DNA from: Lachnospiraceae bacterium
Lineage (GTDB): Bacteria; Bacillota; Clostridia; Lachnospirales; Lachnospiraceae
Length of the DNA: 64,000 nucleotides
Assembly: GCA_014804695.1 (NCBI GenBank)
Contig: JAAUZJ010000010.1
Coordinates: 186,933-250,932, forward strand
Direction of reading: 5' to 3'
The notes beneath the pieces are model-generated. The model was not told the origin of the DNA and did not search any database. It saw only the letters and a list, made by a program, of their open reading frames with translations. Shown here in pieces: positions 1-8,148 of the stretch. The position numbers were made by a program, and so were the translations under genes. The stretch's first letter is position 1, and every line of letters begins with the position of its first letter.

Positions 1-1
1 A

Positions 2-964
2 ATAACCGATTACACTTCCACTCGGACAAGACTCGCCTATGCCTATGATGTGCGAGTGTTTTTTGAATATTTGCATGAGCGTAACCCCTACTGTGCCAAG
101 ATGGAGATAACCGACTACCCTATTTCGCTCTTAGATCAGCTCACCAGGGAAGATATTGAAGAATACCTCGAATATTTGTCTTATTATGAAAAAGACGGTC
201 AGATCTATACTAATGACGAACGCGGTAAGAAGCGCAAGTTATCGGCTCTGAGAAGTTTTTATAACTACTATTTCCAATCGGAACTTATTAAAAATAATCC
301 GGCGGTGTTAGTGCCGCTGCCTAAGCTTCACGAAAAAGAAATCATACGTTTAGATGCTGACGAGGTCGCAATTTTGCTAGATCAGGTAGAGGATGGAAGC
401 AATCTGACCGAAGCCCAGAAACGTTATCACCAGGTCACTAAAATAAGGGATGTTGCGCTGCTTACGCTTTTATTGGGAACGGGTATTCGTGTATCCGAAT
501 GCGTGGGGCTCGATATAGATGATGTTGATTTTAAGAATAACGGAATTAAAATACGCCGAAAAGGCGGTTATGAAGCAGTTGTGTATTTTGGAGACGAAGT
601 CGAAGCCGCCCTGTATGATTATTATGAAAAAAGAAAGCACGTCATACCCCAGACAGGTCATGAAAATGCCTTTTTCTTATCCATGCAGAACCGCCGTATT
701 TCTGTTCGTGCTGTAGAAAATATGGTCAAAAAGTACTCTTCCACTGTTACAAACCTAAAGAAGATCACTCCGCATAAGCTGCGAAGCACCTATGGCACCT
801 CTCTATACCGCGAAACCGGAGATATATACCTTGTTGCGGACGTACTGGGACATAAAGATGTCAATACGACCAAAAAGCATTATGCAGCACTGGAGGATGA
901 AAGAAGGCGCTCGGCAGCCAATAAAGTCAGATTGCGGGAAAAACCTTCAAAGGAAGAACCTTGA
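2..964 (+). CDS. XerC/XerD-like tyrosine recombinase, 5' end outside window
   Basis: Site-specific tyrosine recombinase, probably for chromosome dimer resolution or integration. The frame is open from base 2, so the true start lies off the left edge; a GTG at 50 is internal. An N-terminal SAM-like core-binding domain is followed by the catalytic domain. Numbering from the GTG at 50, the visible catalytic residues are R147 (TGIRVSE), K171, H242 and R245 (PHKLR), H268 (LGHKD) and Y278 (KKHYAAL), so the set is complete. It converges with the LTA-synthase-like gene, 17 bp away. The missing N-terminus and target site prevent telling XerC from a family-specific integrase; intact chromosomal XerC is the simplest reading. 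Confidence 0.85.
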   Translation: MTDYTSTRTRLAYAYDVRVFFEYLHERNPYCAKMEITDYPISLLDQLTREDIEEYLEYLSYYEKDGQIYTNDERGKKRKLSALRSFYNYYFQSELIKNNPAVLVPLPKLHEKEIIRLDADEVAILLDQVEDGSNLTEAQKRYHQVTKIRDVALLTLLLGTGIRVSECVGLDIDDVDFKNNGIKIRRKGGYEAVVYFGDEVEAALYDYYEKRKHVIPQTGHENAFFLSMQNRRISVRAVENMVKKYSSTVTNLKKITPHKLRSTYGTSLYRETGDIYLVADVLGHKDVNTTKKHYAALEDERRRSAANKVRLREKPSKEEP

Positions 965-972
965 AATATATC

Positions 973-998
973 GGCGGCCGCTCAGTCATACGGCTGCC
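973..998. terminator. Possible hairpin between convergent genes
   Basis: GGCGGCCG and CGGCTGCC can pair over 8 positions with one wobble around a 10-nt loop. The loop contains the stop codon of the minus-strand LTA-synthase-like gene. No clear T-run follows on either strand, so terminator function is only suggested by its place between convergent genes. Confidence 0.3.
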
Positions 999-2874
999 AT
1001 ACCCTTTCCCGAAAGGAACTGGAACCATATATAATATCATAATTCACAACTTTAAAGTGTCTTATTGATTCTACCTGTGTTTCATTATATGTTTCTATCA
1101 GTTGACCGCGGCAGTCAATTGCAATTTTCGAATTGGCTCTTAATACGTTTCTTTGTTGTTTAATAATCCTGCTCATATCCGTTTCCGGAAGGTGTGAATA
1201 CTCAAGAACCATCTGTGGAAGATAATTGATATTTTCCCCTTCAAATACGATCTTTTTTGATTCAAAATTACTCCACAGCAGGACAGGTACAGAATACTTG
1301 CGCTGTATGGTTTCCGGATCAGTACCGTCTAACTGAAGCAGTGTCATGGCTTCTTGAGAAAAATAAGGCATATGATCGCCGAACATCAACAGCAACGTTG
1401 GTTCCTCTCTATTCTCAAAATAGGATACCAGCTGAGCAAAAGCTTCATTAGCCAGATTGATTCCATTAACATAATTTAACAAATCCGTGTATGCACTTTT
1501 GTCCAATTCTCCATTCAGTGTTACAGAAATAGAATAAGGGTAATTTTCGTCAAAATCGTATTTGGATTCCAATCCTCTTATATGATTCCCGATAGAAACA
1601 GCGAAAATAAACTTTTGCATATTTTCCATTTCTTCGTATTCCTTGATAATCTGCTTTGCAAGGCTTTCATCGGAGATATAGCCGTTATAAGCATCATTAT
1701 AATACATATCTTCCTCAAAGATTATTTTATCAAAGCCCATAGACGAATAAAGTATGTCTCTGTCATAAAAACTGCCATCGTATGGATGAATTGCAACTTT
1801 ATCATAACCCAGTACATCAAAATAATCTACGATGTTAGGAATCTTGCGTCCATGCTCTGTTATTTCCGTAGCAATTCCTGCGAAAGAAGTAAGGTATTTT
1901 ATGTTGAGTCCGGTCAAAAACTCCGTCTCGGAACCGAGTGTACCACCACCCAAAATATTGGTGGAAAGATTACCGGATGAGCAGCTTTCGGCAAGTCTGT
2001 GGTAAGTTTCCATTGGATCGGATGAAAAAGTAACGGCACCTTCAGGTATATTGTCGGTATTCCACCATGATTCATTCATAATTACAATGACATTAGGAAA
2101 CTGCCGTTCTTCGGCATCTTCGTCGTTAGAATCCATATTGTCCAGAAAAAATTTGTAGCTGTCTTCTACGTGAGTTATGTCTATATTTTCCAGATTGTCA
2201 TTTTTTAAGAAATTATAAAGGATATATCTGTCATTTGTGACACCGGTAACAGTGGCGTTATCAATTGACTCCATACTGTATGCGTTTTTAATAAAATGTT
2301 TCCCATAGAAAAACATTGCCGTCAGGCAGACAAATCCAAGAAAAATTCGGAGTATGTATAATGTTTTTTCACATTTATGACTGTGCTTTTCAAAAAGAGG
2401 ATATTTCCTGCATAATCTGTCTGATGCAAAGCCTCCGACACACAAAAACAAAAGTGCGGCCATGACCATAAGCTGTGCTGGAGTAAATTTCAGATTGAGA
2501 TTTCGTACTGCAATACCGGCCGCTTCTGCAAGACGTAAATCACTGAGATGGAAAAGATCGCCTAGAGCGGCATATTTGATACTGCTTGCATAAGATAACA
2601 ACAGAAAAAGCACAGAAGGAATGAATATAGCTATACCCAACCGTGCGCTGATACACCATATAGCGGCGACTGTTAGAACAACAATCATTGTTTCAAAACT
2701 GTAATAAATGTTGACGGAATTTTTTGCATAATAATCAAGGACTGTTGTCTGTGGTTGTAAAATATAGTAATCCGCAAGATACGGCAGGAAAGTAACAACT
2801 ATTGCCAACAATCCTGCCGCAAAAATGCGGCAGTACACCGCATATCGCTTTTGTAAATTATCAGTCTGTTTCAT
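982..2874 (-). CDS. LTA synthase-like membrane sulfatase-fold enzyme
   Basis: Membrane phosphoglycerol-transferase-type protein of the LtaS/MdoB alkaline-phosphatase superfamily, expected to act outside the membrane on glycerol-phosphate polymers. About five N-terminal membrane segments (roughly residues 13-35, 60-80, 82-100, 133-152, 172-192) precede the extracellular domain. Metal and nucleophile candidates are E268 (IMNES), T312 in the GGGTLGSETEFLTG stretch, and D500-H501 (FGDHMP). At 630 aa the length fits the family. It lies 36 bp downstream of the cytidylate-kinase-like gene, on the same strand. No strong ribosome site precedes the ATG. The substrate could be lipoteichoic acid or another polyol-phosphate glycan. 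Confidence 0.85.
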   Translation of the reverse strand: MKQTDNLQKRYAVYCRIFAAGLLAIVVTFLPYLADYYILQPQTTVLDYYAKNSVNIYYSFETMIVVLTVAAIWCISARLGIAIFIPSVLFLLLSYASSIKYAALGDLFHLSDLRLAEAAGIAVRNLNLKFTPAQLMVMAALLFLCVGGFASDRLCRKYPLFEKHSHKCEKTLYILRIFLGFVCLTAMFFYGKHFIKNAYSMESIDNATVTGVTNDRYILYNFLKNDNLENIDITHVEDSYKFFLDNMDSNDEDAEERQFPNVIVIMNESWWNTDNIPEGAVTFSSDPMETYHRLAESCSSGNLSTNILGGGTLGSETEFLTGLNIKYLTSFAGIATEITEHGRKIPNIVDYFDVLGYDKVAIHPYDGSFYDRDILYSSMGFDKIIFEEDMYYNDAYNGYISDESLAKQIIKEYEEMENMQKFIFAVSIGNHIRGLESKYDFDENYPYSISVTLNGELDKSAYTDLLNYVNGINLANEAFAQLVSYFENREEPTLLLMFGDHMPYFSQEAMTLLQLDGTDPETIQRKYSVPVLLWSNFESKKIVFEGENINYLPQMVLEYSHLPETDMSRIIKQQRNVLRANSKIAIDCRGQLIETYNETQVESIRHFKVVNYDIIYGSSSFRERVWQPYD

Positions 2875-2910
2875 TTTTCTAATTTATCTCATTTCAAAGT
2901 CTTTTATAAT

Positions 2911-3543
2911 TTATTGTCTTCTTGCTTCAAAGTCTTCAATAAACTGAATCAGAAGCTTTACGGTGCCGTCCTCGCCCAAAATTCCGCTGTTTACGGAAAG
3001 ATCATAGGTATCGGAACGTCCCCATTTTTTGGACGAATAATAATTATAATAGCTTTGGCGCTGCTTATCCTTCTTAACCATTAAATCCTTGGCCTTCTGT
3101 ACCGTTGTAACGTCGCTGTATTTATTCATGATATGCTTAATCTTGCTTTGTTCATCCGAATGAATAAAAATACTCAGGCAGTTAGGATATTCGCTAAGAG
3201 CATAGTCTGCGCATCTTCCTACGATAACGCAAGGACCTTCGTCGGCAATCTTCTTAATCGTGTCAAACTGTGCCAGAAATACCTTATGGCTGATCGGCAT
3301 ATCTACAAATGAGGCTGAATTGTAGCCGAATGAATAGGTATCCATAACAAGATTATATAAAAATGAGCTTGTCGGTCTTTCATCATGACCCTGCATCATT
3401 TCCTCACAGAAACCGCTCTCCTTGGCAGCTCTTGTCAACAATTCTTTATCGTAATATTTGATGCCAAAATGGTTGGCTAACTTCTCTCCTATTTCGTGAC
3501 CGGCTGAGCCAAATTGTCTTCCTATTGTGATGATTGTATTCAT
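2911..3543 (-). CDS. Cytidylate kinase-like family protein
   Basis: P-loop nucleoside-monophosphate-kinase-like protein of the family often annotated cytidylate kinase-like, distinct from classical Cmk. The N-terminus MNTIITIGRQFGSAGHEIGE holds a P-loop-like glycine segment. The longer frame begins at 3711, but the first 56 codons run through the R1 palindrome and have no family character. The ATG at 3543 is preceded by AGAAAGGACGG and starts exactly at the conserved segment, giving 210 aa. A promoter candidate lies at 3766-3794, which would make a leader of about 215 nt containing R1 copy 1. The true substrate is unproven. Confidence 0.8.
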   Translation of the reverse strand: MNTIITIGRQFGSAGHEIGEKLANHFGIKYYDKELLTRAAKESGFCEEMMQGHDERPTSSFLYNLVMDTYSFGYNSASFVDMPISHKVFLAQFDTIKKIADEGPCVIVGRCADYALSEYPNCLSIFIHSDEQSKIKHIMNKYSDVTTVQKAKDLMVKKDKQRQSYYNYYSSKKWGRSDTYDLSVNSGILGEDGTVKLLIQFIEDFEARRQ

Positions 3544-3575
3544 ATGATATACCGTCCTTTCTATGCGGGGTTGAG

Positions 3576-3713
3576 AATTGCGAAACTGATATCTAATAGT
3601 GACGAACTTAGATAGTATAAACAAAAAACGGGGCTCGAACCGCGGGAGCGAAGGTCGCCCCGTTTTTTGTTTATACCATCTAAGTTCTGGTATATGGAAT
3701 GAGTTTCGCAATT
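3576..3713. repeat. R1 palindrome, copy 1
   Basis: Large imperfect palindrome in the 400-bp gap between rluD and the kinase-like gene. Outer arms AATTGCGAAACT (3576-3587) and AGTTTCGCAATT (3702-3713) are perfect. Middle arms GAACTTAGAT (3604-3613) and ATCTAAGTTC (3678-3687) are perfect. The inner A/T-rich arm abuts a GC-rich core at 3629-3662. The core is the exact reverse complement of the copy 4 core at 52355-52388, 49 kb away. A-run, CGGGGC stem, GCCCCG stem and T-run together give a bidirectional intrinsic-terminator shape. The rest of the gap shows a promoter (3766-3794) and nothing else supportable. Confidence 0.8.
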
Positions 3714-3765
3714 AAGTAAATAGTGCATCCAATTAAAAAATCACTTAGAATTGTTATATATATTT

Positions 3766-3794
3766 ATTATATATATTTATCAGATAAATTGCAA
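3766..3794 (-). promoter_or_regulatory. Sigma-A-type promoter for kinase-like gene
   Basis: Read on the minus strand: TTGCAA, a 17-nt spacer, then TATAAT. The -10 box is perfect and the -35 matches 4 of 6. Transcription would start near 3759 and pass through R1 copy 1 before the kinase-like gene. The surroundings are very AT-rich, so chance matches are possible. Confidence 0.5.
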
Positions 3795-3944
3795 TTATAT
3801 TTAAAAAATTGTTCAACATCACCAATATCAAGTAGGCTGGATCATGATTGGCATCAAGGCTTGAGCGAACGTCAGTTCTGGCATACGGTTCTTATAATAA
3901 TCATCTTTGAAATCTTGGCTTGGTAAAGTCAAAGACCAACTCTG

Positions 3945-4859
3945 CTACGTTTCCAAAACCGCTAACAAATGCTCAAAATACTCCGGTAAAGGCGCAGATA
4001 CTTCCAGATACTCCCTGCTGGAGGGATGTATAAGGCCTATCGTCATAGCGTGAAGAGTCTGGCCTTCCAGATTGAATTTGGACTTGCGATTGCTATAGAC
4101 GGTGTCTCCAAGCAAGGGATGACCTATGGATGCCATATGTACACGTATTTGATGTGTTCGTCCGGTTTCAAGCTGACATTCGATATAGGTGTAGTCTTTA
4201 TATCTTTTTATAACTTTGTAATGTGTAATAGCTGGTTTGCCGTTTGTATTATTTATCGCCATTTTCTTGCGATCGCGGGGATCTCTTCCGATGGGGGCGT
4301 CTATGCAGCCTTCATTATCTTGCAGGCAGCCGTATACTATGGCGCGGTATCTGCGGGTAATGGAGTGTTCTTTCAACTGGGCGGCAACCAGATTATGCGC
4401 ATTATCATTTTTGCATATAATAATAGACCCGGTTGTATCCTTATCAATTCTATGGACAATACCGGGCCGCATTACGCCGTTTATGCCAGAAAGGTTGTCT
4501 TTACAGTGAAACATCACCGCATTTACAAGGGTGCCGGTGTAATGTCCGGGCGCCGGATGTACAACCATTCCTTTGGGCTTATTAACTATGAGAATATCGT
4601 CATCTTCATAAAGAACGGAAAGGGGAATATCTTCGGCGGGAATGGAGGGTGAGACTGCTTCTGGAATCTGAAAAGCGATTTCATCGTCTACTTTGATCCT
4701 ATAGCTTGCCTTCTGCGGTTTGCCGTTGACAAAAACAAGGTTATCCTTAATTAATTTCTGAATATAAGAACGCGACAAGGACTCTAATGTGAGACTTATC
4801 CACTTATCAATTCTTACATCCTCATCTTCAAGTCCGATACGGTAACTAAACTGCTCCAT
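3945..4859 (-). CDS. rluD: RluD-family 23S rRNA pseudouridine synthase
   Basis: RNA pseudouridine synthase of the RluA/RluC/RluD group, converting specific uridines of 23S rRNA in the cytoplasm. An S4 RNA-binding domain covers about residues 12-60 (VRIDKWISLTLESLSRSYIQ). The catalytic domain carries HRIDKDTTG with catalytic D139. Length 304 aa is normal. It sits 28 bp downstream of lspA, the usual Firmicutes lspA-rluD pair. Substrate choice among RluA, C and D types is not decided by sequence alone. Confidence 0.92.
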   Translation of the reverse strand: MEQFSYRIGLEDEDVRIDKWISLTLESLSRSYIQKLIKDNLVFVNGKPQKASYRIKVDDEIAFQIPEAVSPSIPAEDIPLSVLYEDDDILIVNKPKGMVVHPAPGHYTGTLVNAVMFHCKDNLSGINGVMRPGIVHRIDKDTTGSIIICKNDNAHNLVAAQLKEHSITRRYRAIVYGCLQDNEGCIDAPIGRDPRDRKKMAINNTNGKPAITHYKVIKRYKDYTYIECQLETGRTHQIRVHMASIGHPLLGDTVYSNRKSKFNLEGQTLHAMTIGLIHPSSREYLEVSAPLPEYFEHLLAVLET

Positions 4860-4887
4860 AACTCCCCCGATAGAATCTATTTTATAC

Positions 4888-5442
4888 CTATTTTATTTCC
4901 CTGATTTTCTTCTGGTTAAAACCAATGAAATTCAGATCTTTTTCCTGATAATAGAATAAAAGCACCAGAACAAGTATAGCCGTAGCTACAGTCACATATA
5001 TATCTGCAAGATTAAAAATAGGGAAGTTAATTATTACGATATAAATAAAGTCCACAACGTAATTTAAGCGAACGCGGTCAATCATATTGCCGATAGCTCC
5101 TGCAGCAATCAGTGATAAGAGAATGTGCATGAGTATATATTTCTTCCTGTTTGGAGTCTTATAAAGGACATAAGCAATTACGACAAGAACAATTACCTCA
5201 ACAAATATGAAAAAAGTACGTTGATTCTGCAGCATACCAAAAGCCGCACCGGTGTTTTCCAGATAATTAAATTCAAGAATACCGTTTATAATGCTAAAAG
5301 CAGGTTTATTCTTTAAACGAAGTACAGCCTCATTCTTGGTGTACTGGTCAAAAAAGATCAAAGCCGCCATTGCTGCTATATCAATAAATAAAACTATAGC
5401 TTTTATAAGTTTTTGTTTTGTGGTACTTTTAAGTTTCTTCAT
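4888..5442 (-). CDS. lspA: Lipoprotein signal peptidase II
   Basis: Membrane aspartic protease that removes signal peptides from diacylated prolipoproteins. Four membrane helices are visible. Conserved motifs are NTGAAFGML (63-71), the first catalytic aspartate D122 in GNMIDR, and the second, D147, in FNLADI. At 184 aa it is slightly longer than the usual 150-170, mostly from a charged C-terminal tail. It lies between aroB and rluD, 6 bp after aroB, so all three are probably cotranscribed. The nearby DacF-like protein has a lipobox and would be a substrate. Confidence 0.95.
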   Translation of the reverse strand: MKKLKSTTKQKLIKAIVLFIDIAAMAALIFFDQYTKNEAVLRLKNKPAFSIINGILEFNYLENTGAAFGMLQNQRTFFIFVEVIVLVVIAYVLYKTPNRKKYILMHILLSLIAAGAIGNMIDRVRLNYVVDFIYIVIINFPIFNLADIYVTVATAILVLVLLFYYQEKDLNFIGFNQKKIREIK

Positions 5443-5448
5443 TATGAT

Positions 5449-6558
5449 TTATGCCTTCTCATCTTCTTCACTAAAATATATTTCATTCACTGCATTTAAG
5501 ATATCTTCATCCGTAACGTTCATATCAATTACAGCCTTGCCGATTTTTTTAAGCAGTACAAATTTGATCTGGCCGGCTGACATTTTCTTATCGGATTTAG
5601 TAAGTGTAAGAATCTCTTCAGGATTTATATCATCTACGCTTATTGGTAGATTAAAGGGCACATACATATCGCGGATTTCATAATACTCCTCCATGGAAAG
5701 CCAGTTGTGTTTCCATGAGATAAAAGCTGCCGCCACAGCGCCAAGAGCAATGCACTCTCCGTGCAGCATTTCAAAATTCTTAGCCTTTTCAATAGCATGT
5801 CCTATTGTGTGTCCGAAATTAAGTAAGGCTCTGTCGCCTAATTCTTTAGGATCTTTCTCCACAACAAGTTTCTTAATATTACAGCTTCGCATTACCATTT
5901 CTTCTAAAACCTGTGGCTCGCGGTCCTGTATTTCATACATATTATCTAACAGCCACTCATAAAATGAGGCATCTTTAATAAGTCCGTGTTTCATAACCTC
6001 GGCAAAACCCGAAAAGAACTGACGTTCGTCCAAAGTTTTAAGAACGCTGATATTCATGTATACTAACTTAGGCATATAAAAAGCGCCTACCATATTCTTA
6101 TAACCGTCAAAATCCACGCCCGTCTTACCGCCAATGCTGCTGTCTACCTGCGAAAGCAGTGTTGTCGGAAGCTGGATAAAATCCACACCGCGAAGGTATG
6201 TAGCCGCCGCATAGCCTGTAATATCGCCAACTACTCCACCGCCTAATGCAATCAGTAAGTCTTTTCTGTCGTACTTCTCTTCGATAAGCGTCTTATAAAT
6301 ATCTTTTACAGTATCTAATGTTTTATGTTCTTCTCCGGCGGGAAAACTGTAAAGAATGACCTTTTTGCAATTCCCGTCTAAGAGCTTCTTAATTTCCTCG
6401 CCATACAGAGAGACCGTATTGGAATCCGCAATGATCGCAGCTCTTCTCTCCTTTATATTAAAGTCCTGCAATTCCTCTAACAATCCATTATAATCAGATG
6501 CAAATACAATATCATAGCAGGGCTTTTTCTCATAATTAATAGTTAATCTGTTAGCCAT
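5449..6558 (-). CDS. aroB: 3-dehydroquinate synthase
   Basis: Second step of the shikimate pathway: NAD- and metal-dependent conversion of DAHP to 3-dehydroquinate. The GGGVVGDITGYAAATYLRG and QVDSSIGGKTG stretches are hallmark NAD and substrate-binding segments. The longer frame from 6603 adds 15 residues without family character. The ATG at 6558 follows AAAAAGGAG with good spacing, giving 369 aa. It is the first gene of aroB-lspA-rluD, and R1 copies 2 and 3 lie just upstream. Confidence 0.95.
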   Translation of the reverse strand: MANRLTINYEKKPCYDIVFASDYNGLLEELQDFNIKERRAAIIADSNTVSLYGEEIKKLLDGNCKKVILYSFPAGEEHKTLDTVKDIYKTLIEEKYDRKDLLIALGGGVVGDITGYAAATYLRGVDFIQLPTTLLSQVDSSIGGKTGVDFDGYKNMVGAFYMPKLVYMNISVLKTLDERQFFSGFAEVMKHGLIKDASFYEWLLDNMYEIQDREPQVLEEMVMRSCNIKKLVVEKDPKELGDRALLNFGHTIGHAIEKAKNFEMLHGECIALGAVAAAFISWKHNWLSMEEYYEIRDMYVPFNLPISVDDINPEEILTLTKSDKKMSAGQIKFVLLKKIGKAVIDMNVTDEDILNAVNEIYFSEEDEKA

Positions 6559-6595
6559 AAATGCGCTCCTTTTTAGTAGGTGGTTGGGAAGGGGG

Positions 6596-6722
6596 TATTG
6601 CAAGAGGTACGAACTTAGGCAATATAAAGAAAAAACGGGGTTCGGACGCAGGAGCGTGACTCACCCCGCCTTTTTCTTTATATTGTCTAAGTTCTGGTCT
6701 TTGGAAATGGACTTCACAATTA
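6596..6722. repeat. R1 palindrome, copy 2
   Basis: Second R1 copy, just upstream of aroB. The arms GAACTTAG (6611-6618) and CTAAGTTC (6687-6694) flank A/T-rich pairs and the core at 6636-6668. The right flank (GTTCTGGT, GGAAATGG, CACAATTA) matches that of copy 1 for about 35 bp, so homology extends beyond the stem. Together with copy 3 it fills most of the 316-bp gap between sepF and aroB. Confidence 0.8.
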
Positions 6723-6759
6723 CCTAAAAATATTATTTATTATGTGACTAATATTCGAA

Positions 6760-6851
6760 GCCGTAACATGTATAATTTAAGCAAAAAGGCGGGGTGAGTT
6801 ACGCTCCTGCGTCCGAACCCCGTTTTTTGTTTAGATTATACATGTTACGGC
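6760..6851. repeat. R1 palindrome, copy 3, inverted relative to copy 2
   Basis: Perfect 16-bp outer arms GCCGTAACATGTATAA (6760-6775) and TTATACATGTTACGGC (6836-6851) enclose A/T-rich inner arms and the core at 6790-6822. The core is the reverse complement of the copy 2 core with one difference, yet the arms share no sequence with copy 2. It starts about 23 bp beyond the sepF stop and would act as its terminator on the minus strand. Confidence 0.8.
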
Positions 6852-6874
6852 CCCATTATTTCATCATACTAACC

Positions 6875-7363
6875 TTATTTATTTATCGGTACATCGAAAG
6901 ATCCAGAGAGGATTTCTTGAAAATCACCGGAAATATCGACACTGGCCGGAGTAATTATAAATATGTAATTGGATATCTTCTGCAGATTACCGCTGATTGC
7001 AAAGCAGGAACCTGACGTAAAGTCTATGATCCTCTGGGCAATTTCTACATCCAGGCCCTCTAAGTTAAGTACAACAGTACGGTTAGCAAGAAGGGTTTCT
7101 GTGATCTCCCTTGCGTCCTCCACCGTGGTAGGCTTGATAACGCAGACTTCCATGCCTGAATCGATTTTCTTCATCTGACGCATAGGTGTTACCTTAGGCA
7201 CGGTTTTCTTGACCGGTCTTTCTTCTTCCACTGTATTATTATCTTCTCTTGATGGCAATGCTTTCTTCGGCGGTTCCGGCTCGTCATAATAATCGTCATC
7301 ATAGAATCCGTCGTCTTCATCATTTAACTTCATTGCATTCAAAAATGTATCCATAATACTCAT
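6875..7363 (-). CDS. sepF: Cell division protein SepF
   Basis: Cytoplasmic FtsZ-binding protein that anchors and bundles the Z-ring. The N-terminal amphipathic membrane anchor MSIMDTFLNAMKL is followed by an acidic linker (about 15-55) and the C-terminal SepF domain (about 65-160; VIKPTTVEDAREITETLL and GSCFAISGNLQKIS). The start is supported by GGAGG 7 nt before the ATG. It lies 14 bp after yggS, the conserved yggS-sepF pair. R1 copy 3 follows the gene. Confidence 0.93.
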   Translation of the reverse strand: MSIMDTFLNAMKLNDEDDGFYDDDYYDEPEPPKKALPSREDNNTVEEERPVKKTVPKVTPMRQMKKIDSGMEVCVIKPTTVEDAREITETLLANRTVVLNLEGLDVEIAQRIIDFTSGSCFAISGNLQKISNYIFIITPASVDISGDFQEILSGSFDVPINK

Positions 7364-7377
7364 GATAAACCTCCATC

Positions 7378-8070
7378 CTATTCGGCGTAGTTACGTTCTC
7401 CGAATATACCTGTTCCGACTCTGACATAAGTAGCTCCCTCGGTGACGGCAACTTCATAATCGCCTGTCATACCCATAGAAAGCTCGTCCATATAAACATT
7501 ATCAATGTTTTTGTCTACTATGTCAACATATATTTGATGCAATTTTTCAAAATATTGTCTATTCTCTTCCGAATTTTCTACATATGGTGCTATTGTCATA
7601 AGTCCTTTTACGACAATATTAGGCAGTTTGGCAATATCTTCCACCAATTTATATGCTTCTTCACAGGTTGAGCCGAATTTAGATTCTTCCCCGGCTACAT
7701 TTACTTCCACAAGTATAGATACCGTAACATCCTTTTTACAGGCCTCTTTACTGATTTCTTCAGCCAGGCGAAGGGAATCTACACTATGGATAAGATAAAC
7801 CTTATCTACTATGTACTTTACCTTATTTCGTTGTAAATGTCCGATCATATGCCATCTTATATCTTTGGGAAGCTGTTCCCATTTATCGACAAGTTCCTGT
7901 ACCTTATTTTCTCCAAAATCACGGCAGCCGTAATCATATGCCTCTTTAAGCATCGAAATGGGTTTGGTCTTACTGACTGCAATAAGCGTTACATCTTCCG
8001 GATTTCGTCCACTTTTTTTACATGCAGCATCTATTTTTTCTTCCACATGCTTTATATTCTCCTGAATCAA
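7378..8070 (-). CDS. yggS: YggS/PLPBP-family pyridoxal phosphate homeostasis protein
   Basis: Cytoplasmic PLP-binding barrel protein (YggS, YlmE, PROSC) that maintains vitamin B6 balance. The PLP lysine lies in LIAVSKTKP. The C-terminal SMGMTGDYEVAVTEGAT and VRVGTGIFG segments are typical. The frame is open to an ATG at 8097 with no ribosome site. A TTG at 8070 follows GGAGGG with 7-nt spacing and starts at MIQENIKHVEEKI, the family's usual first helix, so TTG is chosen (230 aa). It is upstream of and coupled with sepF. Confidence 0.9.
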   Translation of the reverse strand: MIQENIKHVEEKIDAACKKSGRNPEDVTLIAVSKTKPISMLKEAYDYGCRDFGENKVQELVDKWEQLPKDIRWHMIGHLQRNKVKYIVDKVYLIHSVDSLRLAEEISKEACKKDVTVSILVEVNVAGEESKFGSTCEEAYKLVEDIAKLPNIVVKGLMTIAPYVENSEENRQYFEKLHQIYVDIVDKNIDNVYMDELSMGMTGDYEVAVTEGATYVRVGTGIFGERNYAE

Positions 8071-8148
8071 TATAAATCCCTCCAAGACTTTGTTCATAAA
8101 TTCAATTAAACAATTTACAAATATATTATAAAAATCGGACTTTAGCTG

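Noticed and set aside
3604-3687. R1 as an integron attC site used by the window's tyrosine recombinase
   Set aside because: The arms lack the paired RYYYAAC/GTTRRRY boxes, no gene-cassette array follows, and the recombinase looks like XerC, not IntI.
2911-3711. Longer kinase-like protein starting at 3711
   Set aside because: The extra 56 codons translate the R1 palindrome; the ribosome site and family N-terminus both point to 3543.
3723-3926. Plus-strand 67-codon frame in the gap between the kinase-like gene and rluD
   Set aside because: No ribosome site, A/T-driven composition and no recognisable protein character; it overlaps the kinase promoter candidate.
4026-4652. 208-codon plus-strand frame opposite rluD
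   Set aside because: Antisense shadow of a strongly conserved gene; no ribosome site and no coherent protein pattern.
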